Positions 30,851 to 33,690 of a DNA stretch of 33,690 nt are shown one piece after another. The notes beneath the pieces were generated by a model, which was not told the DNA's origin, ran no database searches, and worked only from the letters and a program-made list of their open reading frames with translations. This stretch comes from Sulfuricurvum sp. GTDB taxonomy: Bacteria; Campylobacterota; Campylobacteria; Campylobacterales; Sulfurimonadaceae. The DNA lies in NCBI GenBank assembly GCA_003245815.1, contig QKCD01000074.1, positions 1-33,690 on the forward strand. Direction: 5' to 3'. The stretch's first letter is position 1, and every line of letters begins with the position of its first letter. Both the position numbers and the translations under genes were made by a program.

Positions 30851-31420
30851 TTACCCTTCCGTTCTGGCGATGGCACGGCGGAAGGCGTCGAGGTGGTTGA
30901 TGCTGCCGTCCTTCAGGTTCTCGAAGACGCTGACAACGTCAGCCGGCATCCCCTTCATAATACGCGTCAGGTCATCGATGTCGGTCAGCTCGATCAACTC
31001 CCCAACCTTCAGGGCGTCGAGCTTCGAGAGCATCCCCTGCTCTACACAGGCGTCATAGAGTTCCTGCATGGTCGGCAGTTCGAAATGGCCCACAAGATCG
31101 AGGTTGACATAGGAGGTGTCGACACCGTAACTCTCGCAAAGTGCGCCCGCCGCCTCGATATGGCGCTGTTCGGACTGTTGAATCATCGCGAAGGTACTCT
31201 CCTGCGGGTACTGTTCACCCAGCGTGATATAGACGTCCCGGGCGACCTTCTCCTCCTGGAAGACAAAGAAGAGATCGTCCTTCTGTTCTTCCGTCAAGGC
31301 TGCCGATGCTGTCGTCGTACCTTTCGCATGCAGTGCCGTTCCACCTGCTGCACCTGCGGCTAAAAGTGCCCCGGCCGCCTTCGTCATATTTGCCAAAAAA
31401 TTGCGTCTGCTTTCTTTCAT
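30851..31420 (-). CDS. Tat-exported DUF2202 ferritin-like protein
   Basis: 189 residues. The start MKESRRNFLANMTKAAGALL is a twin-arginine signal (SRRNFL) with a hydrophobic stretch and a probable cut after ALHA (about residue 32), implying the protein is folded, perhaps with a metal, before export. The DUF2202 core has EEKVARDVY (E56/E57), SEQRHIEA (E84, H87) and GSINHLDAFRR (H176), a ferritin-like four-helix pattern likely to bind a di-metal centre. The role is unknown in this family. Upstream lies an AT-rich divergent region shared with the YfaZ-type gene. Confidence 0.87.
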   Translation of the reverse strand: MKESRRNFLANMTKAAGALLAAGAAGGTALHAKGTTTASAALTEEQKDDLFFVFQEEKVARDVYITLGEQYPQESTFAMIQQSEQRHIEAAGALCESYGVDTSYVNLDLVGHFELPTMQELYDACVEQGMLSKLDALKVGELIELTDIDDLTRIMKGMPADVVSVFENLKDGSINHLDAFRRAIARTEG

Positions 31421-31468
31421 TTGTGATAAATTCCTTGTGTTTTGTGATGACAGGAGTTTAAATAATTT

Positions 31469-31508
31469 CTGTTACAGTAGTGTTAAATTAGTATTTTTTG
31501 TTTTACAG
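31469..31508. repeat. Two TTACAG motifs upstream of the sigma-54 promoter
   Basis: CTGTTACAG (31469-31477, palindromic) and TGTTTTACAG (31499-31508) repeat the core TTACAG with a 31-base offset, about three helical turns, in an AT-rich 176-base divergent region. They are candidates for activator binding sites, but the motif is short. Confidence 0.3.
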
Positions 31509-31536
31509 AAGGATAATACGGGGAAAAATGTGAGTA

Positions 31537-31552
31537 TTGGTATCAAACTTGC
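31537..31552 (+). promoter_or_regulatory. Sigma-54 (RpoN) promoter candidate for the YfaZ-type gene
   Basis: TTGG at 31537-31540 and TTGC at 31549-31552 put GG and GC exactly 10 bases apart, the diagnostic -24/-12 spacing, followed by TTG. The T-rich flanks fit known Campylobacterota RpoN promoters. RNA would start near 31564, 33 bases before the ATG at 31597. Confidence 0.5.
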
Positions 31553-31596
31553 TTGCCCTTCCCATAATCAATTCCAACAATACCAGAGCGTCCATC

Positions 31597-32187
31597 ATGT
31601 TACGAAAAAGCCTTATCCTCACTCTTTGCAGCCTATCCGCCTTTGCCATGCACAACGCCGAACTCAATATCAACGACAAGGATGTCGAAGCGGCACTCCT
31701 TTTTGACGTGGGACAGTACAACTATGCCGTCGAGCCCTCCGCCTACTTTGTCGGTCTGCGTATCCTCTCCGGCGACAAAAAGCACAGCGACCTGCCCGAC
31801 CCTGATATCCTGGCCGAACTGAGTTTCCTGCTGCAGCACGCCAGTCAGAGCTTTGGCGGTTTCAGTTTCGGGATGGGAGTGAAACTCGACTATACGGAAA
31901 TCGCGTCCGAAACCTACCTTGCCCTCCCCCTCGGTCTTGAAGCCTCCTACCGTTTTCATCCCGTCGAAGCCCTCCCCGTCACTGTCGGCGCGGCCTTCTA
32001 CTACGCCCCGGAACCTCTCGCGTTCAACAGCGCGAAACAGTACCGCGAGTACCGTGTCCACCTCGACCTGCAACTGATCGAAAACGGTGCCCTCACCTTC
32101 GGCTACCGCAATATCGAGACCGATCACAAGGATACCGACCTGAACTACAACGATTCGGCTTACGTCGGTTTCAAATTTTCGTTCTAA
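31597..32187 (+). CDS. YfaZ-type outer membrane protein
   Basis: 196 residues. Signal peptide MLRKSLILTLCSLSAFA with a probable cut after residue 17, then alternating amphipathic strands such as FGGFSFGMGVKLDYTEIAS and EYRVHLDLQLIENGALTFGYRN, ending in YVGFKFSF with the terminal Phe typical of outer-membrane beta barrels. This fits the YfaZ family of small barrels of unknown transport role. The ATG at 31597 is chosen because the upstream in-frame extension runs into the sigma-54 promoter and is not signal-like. The ribosome-binding site is weak. Confidence 0.8.
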   Translation: MLRKSLILTLCSLSAFAMHNAELNINDKDVEAALLFDVGQYNYAVEPSAYFVGLRILSGDKKHSDLPDPDILAELSFLLQHASQSFGGFSFGMGVKLDYTEIASETYLALPLGLEASYRFHPVEALPVTVGAAFYYAPEPLAFNSAKQYREYRVHLDLQLIENGALTFGYRNIETDHKDTDLNYNDSAYVGFKFSF

Positions 32188-32201
32188 GCCCGTACGTCCC
32201 G

Positions 32202-33098
32202 ATGCGGTTCCTTCCGGTACTCCTGTTCCTCGTCGGGTTCCTACCCGCCCAGGAACTGCGGCTGGCCCCTCCCTATAACGATACCGGCCTCGAATACTCC
32301 GGTCTCGCCTGGCACCGTGGTCAGCTCGTCCTGCTGCCCCAGTATCCCAAGGATTCGCTTCCCGTTCTCGAACGCGCTGATCTGCATCAGGCCCTTCGTG
32401 CTCCCCGCCTCCTGCACCCCCGCACGCTCCCCTTCGACGACGCGAAGATCCGCCATCAACTCGCCGGTTACGAGGGGTATGAAGCGATCGCCTTTGAGGG
32501 GGACCGGTTCTACGCCCTGGTCGAGGGACGCCTCCTTTTCGGCGGCATGCGCGGCTACCTGGTGACTGGCAGGGCCGACAGCTCCGGGATCGTTGCCGAA
32601 ACATGCCTCCCGCTCCCCCTGCCCGAAGATGTTTCCAACTACGCCTTCGAAGCGTTGACCCTCGGCCCGGAGGCGGTTTACGTTCTCTACGAGGCCAACG
32701 GTATCGCCAAGACCCCCTTTGCCTATGCCGTCAGCCGTGACCTTGCGACGGTCACAAAAATTCCGATCGCAGCCATCCCCTTCCGCGTCACCGACCTGAC
32801 CGCACTCGAAGGCGGCAGGGCTTGGGCACTCAATACTTTCTGGACCGGCGACCGGAAAAAGCTGCAGGTGCAGCAACGGGAGAATTTTGCGCAGTTGCTG
32901 GAACTCGAAGTGGGACGACGGGGGATCCACCCTACCGGGCGGACCCTGGAAATCAACCGCAGAGGGCCCTCCTACAACTGGGAAGGTATCACGGCCTTCG
33001 AAAAGGGGGTCATTATCATCACCGATACCTACCCGGCAACGATAATGCGCTATCTCGAGCTGACGCCCGGCACCGAAAAGAGTTCCGAACGCCCCTGA
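32202..33098 (+). CDS. Periplasmic beta-propeller-like protein (phytase esterase-like/SdiA-regulated type)
   Basis: 298 residues with a signal peptide (MRFLPVLLFLVGFLPA, cut near residue 16). Repeated blocks with aromatic-Glu-Gly/Ala motifs, GYEAIAFEGDRFYALVEG, YAFEALTLGPEAVYVLYE and YNWEGITAFEKGVIIITD, follow the pattern of the esterase-like activity of phytase (PF13449) or SdiA-regulated propeller families. The enzymatic role and substrate are uncertain. It starts 14 bases after the YfaZ-type stop, so the two are probably one operon under the sigma-54 promoter candidate. The ribosome-binding site is weak. Confidence 0.72.
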   Translation: MRFLPVLLFLVGFLPAQELRLAPPYNDTGLEYSGLAWHRGQLVLLPQYPKDSLPVLERADLHQALRAPRLLHPRTLPFDDAKIRHQLAGYEGYEAIAFEGDRFYALVEGRLLFGGMRGYLVTGRADSSGIVAETCLPLPLPEDVSNYAFEALTLGPEAVYVLYEANGIAKTPFAYAVSRDLATVTKIPIAAIPFRVTDLTALEGGRAWALNTFWTGDRKKLQVQQRENFAQLLELEVGRRGIHPTGRTLEINRRGPSYNWEGITAFEKGVIIITDTYPATIMRYLELTPGTEKSSERP

Positions 33099-33108
33099 AC
33101 TACGGGGC
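33091..33108. terminator. Hairpin across the stop codons of two convergent genes
   Basis: GCCCC/GGGGC (5 bp, 8-base loop) spans the last codon and stop of the propeller gene and the stop of the yceI-type gene. No T-run on either strand. Confidence 0.35.
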
Positions 33109-33681
33109 CTGCTTCCCGATGGCCTCGATATCGATGATCAGTTTGACGCTGTCACCCACAACGACTCCCCCGGTCTCCAGAAGTTTGTTCCAGGCGAGCC
33201 CGAAATCCTGTCGGTTGACCTTGCCGCCGAGGGAGAACCCAAGCCGCCGGTTTCCCCAGGGGTCGGTAACGAGCCCCCCGATCTCGACATCCAGCATGAC
33301 CGGTTTCGTCACCCCGCGGATCGTCAGCCTGCCCTCCATCGTGCCCCCTTCGGCATCTCCCCGATAGCCGGTCATCTCGAAGGTGATGTTCGGATGGTTG
33401 GCAACATCGAAGAAATCGGCGCTTCGCAGGTGGTTGTCGCGCCGCTCGTTATCGGTGTTGATGGAAGCAGCATCGATCGTGGCTGCCAGATTCGTAAACC
33501 GCATCGCTTTTTCGTCGAACTCCACCGTCCCTTCATAACGATCGAACTTACCCGGTACCTTGCTGACCATCATATGCTTGACGGAAAAACCGACCTGCGA
33601 ATGGGCGAGGTCCGGCGTATAGCTCCCCGCGAAGAGCGAAAGAAGGCCGCACGTCACAATCAGTGCTATAACACGTTGCAT
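33100..33681 (-). CDS. YceI family periplasmic protein
   Basis: 193 residues. The signal peptide (about 1-18, LLSLFA) is followed by the lipocalin-like YceI barrel, which binds isoprenoid or fatty lipids in known members: SYTPDLAHSQVGFSVKHMMV, FDRYEGTVEFDE, DNHLRSADFFDVANHPNITF, GRLTIRGVTKPVMLDVE and RQDFGLAWNKLLETGGVVVGD. Full length. The ATG is preceded by GGAG 5 bases away at the window edge. The physiological ligand is unknown. Confidence 0.94.
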   Translation of the reverse strand: MQRVIALIVTCGLLSLFAGSYTPDLAHSQVGFSVKHMMVSKVPGKFDRYEGTVEFDEKAMRFTNLAATIDAASINTDNERRDNHLRSADFFDVANHPNITFEMTGYRGDAEGGTMEGRLTIRGVTKPVMLDVEIGGLVTDPWGNRRLGFSLGGKVNRQDFGLAWNKLLETGGVVVGDSVKLIIDIEAIGKQAP

Positions 33682-33690
33682 CGGAACTCC

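Noticed and set aside
29533-33690. Genomic island integrated at tRNA-Phe
   Set aside because: The right-hand genes look accessory, but I found no second copy of the tRNA 3' end, no integrase and no mobility gene in the window.
1-33690. CRISPR arrays, insertion sequences, prophage genes, rRNA
   Set aside because: No regularly spaced repeats, transposase or integrase motifs, phage structural genes or rRNA sequence were seen on either strand.

Overview
The window looks like a chromosomal segment of a GC-rich member of the Campylobacterota (Epsilonproteobacteria), most likely close to Sulfurimonas or its relatives. The protein families point there, and several neighbourhoods match gene orders I remember from Helicobacter pylori: rluA-type/waaA/flgZ-like/nif3 (HP0956-HP0959), rpmB/potassium channel (HP0491/HP0490), accA-fabF-acpP-fabG, mraY-murD, and rpe next to a DnaQ-type exonuclease. 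The GC content (estimated by eye near 60%) is unusual for the phylum and creates many long antisense shadow ORFs. The lineage is an inference from gene content and remembered synteny; no search was run.

Layout. 1-870: 5' part of ffh (minus), divergent from a glutathione peroxidase with two plausible starts. 1623-2732: a conserved unknown gene and a nitroreductase (minus). 2827-7778: a tightly packed minus-strand operon, in transcription order TPR protein, NYN/OST-HTH protein, Nif3-like protein, a possible 39-residue microprotein, zinc-ribbon coiled-coil protein (FlgZ/HP0958 type), Kdo transferase WaaA and RluA-type pseudouridine synthase. Several junctions are 4-base ATGA/GTGA overlaps, and a strong 9-bp hairpin lies in the leader. 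7948-11305 (plus): ppk1, a gamma-carbonic-anhydrase-like protein and a TRIC/UPF0126 channel. 11343-16253: a small DUF2905 membrane protein (minus), a large WD40 plus helical protein (plus), then argJ, a two-helix K+ channel with a degenerate RCK domain, and rpmB (all minus). 16532-19658: a signalling cluster with HDOD protein, STAS/receiver-like/STAS/CheX protein and, convergently, a zinc-sensing CZB-GGDEF diguanylate cyclase of the DgcZ type. 19789-21810 (plus): rpe, trpF and a DnaQ-type exonuclease. 21883-26981 (minus): fatty-acid synthesis genes accA, fabF, acpP and fabG, then gpmI. 27129-29532 (plus): mraY, murD and tRNA-Phe(GAA). 29674-33681: secreted or envelope proteins, namely an EndA-type nuclease, an NTF2-like unknown, a Tat-exported DUF2202 ferritin-like protein, a YfaZ-type outer-membrane protein behind a good sigma-54 promoter candidate, a periplasmic propeller-like protein and a YceI protein.

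Most of the window is housekeeping. The parts most worth a second look are the HDOD/STAS-CheX/CZB-GGDEF cluster, the 705-residue propeller-plus-solenoid protein, the microprotein ORF coupled at both ends, the sigma-54 promoter candidate at 31537-31552, the RCK domain lacking its glycine motif, and a recurring style of GC-rich, U-less hairpin placed on or next to stop codons. No gene-free stretch exceeds 300 bases. I see no CRISPR array, insertion sequence, phage gene or integrase.
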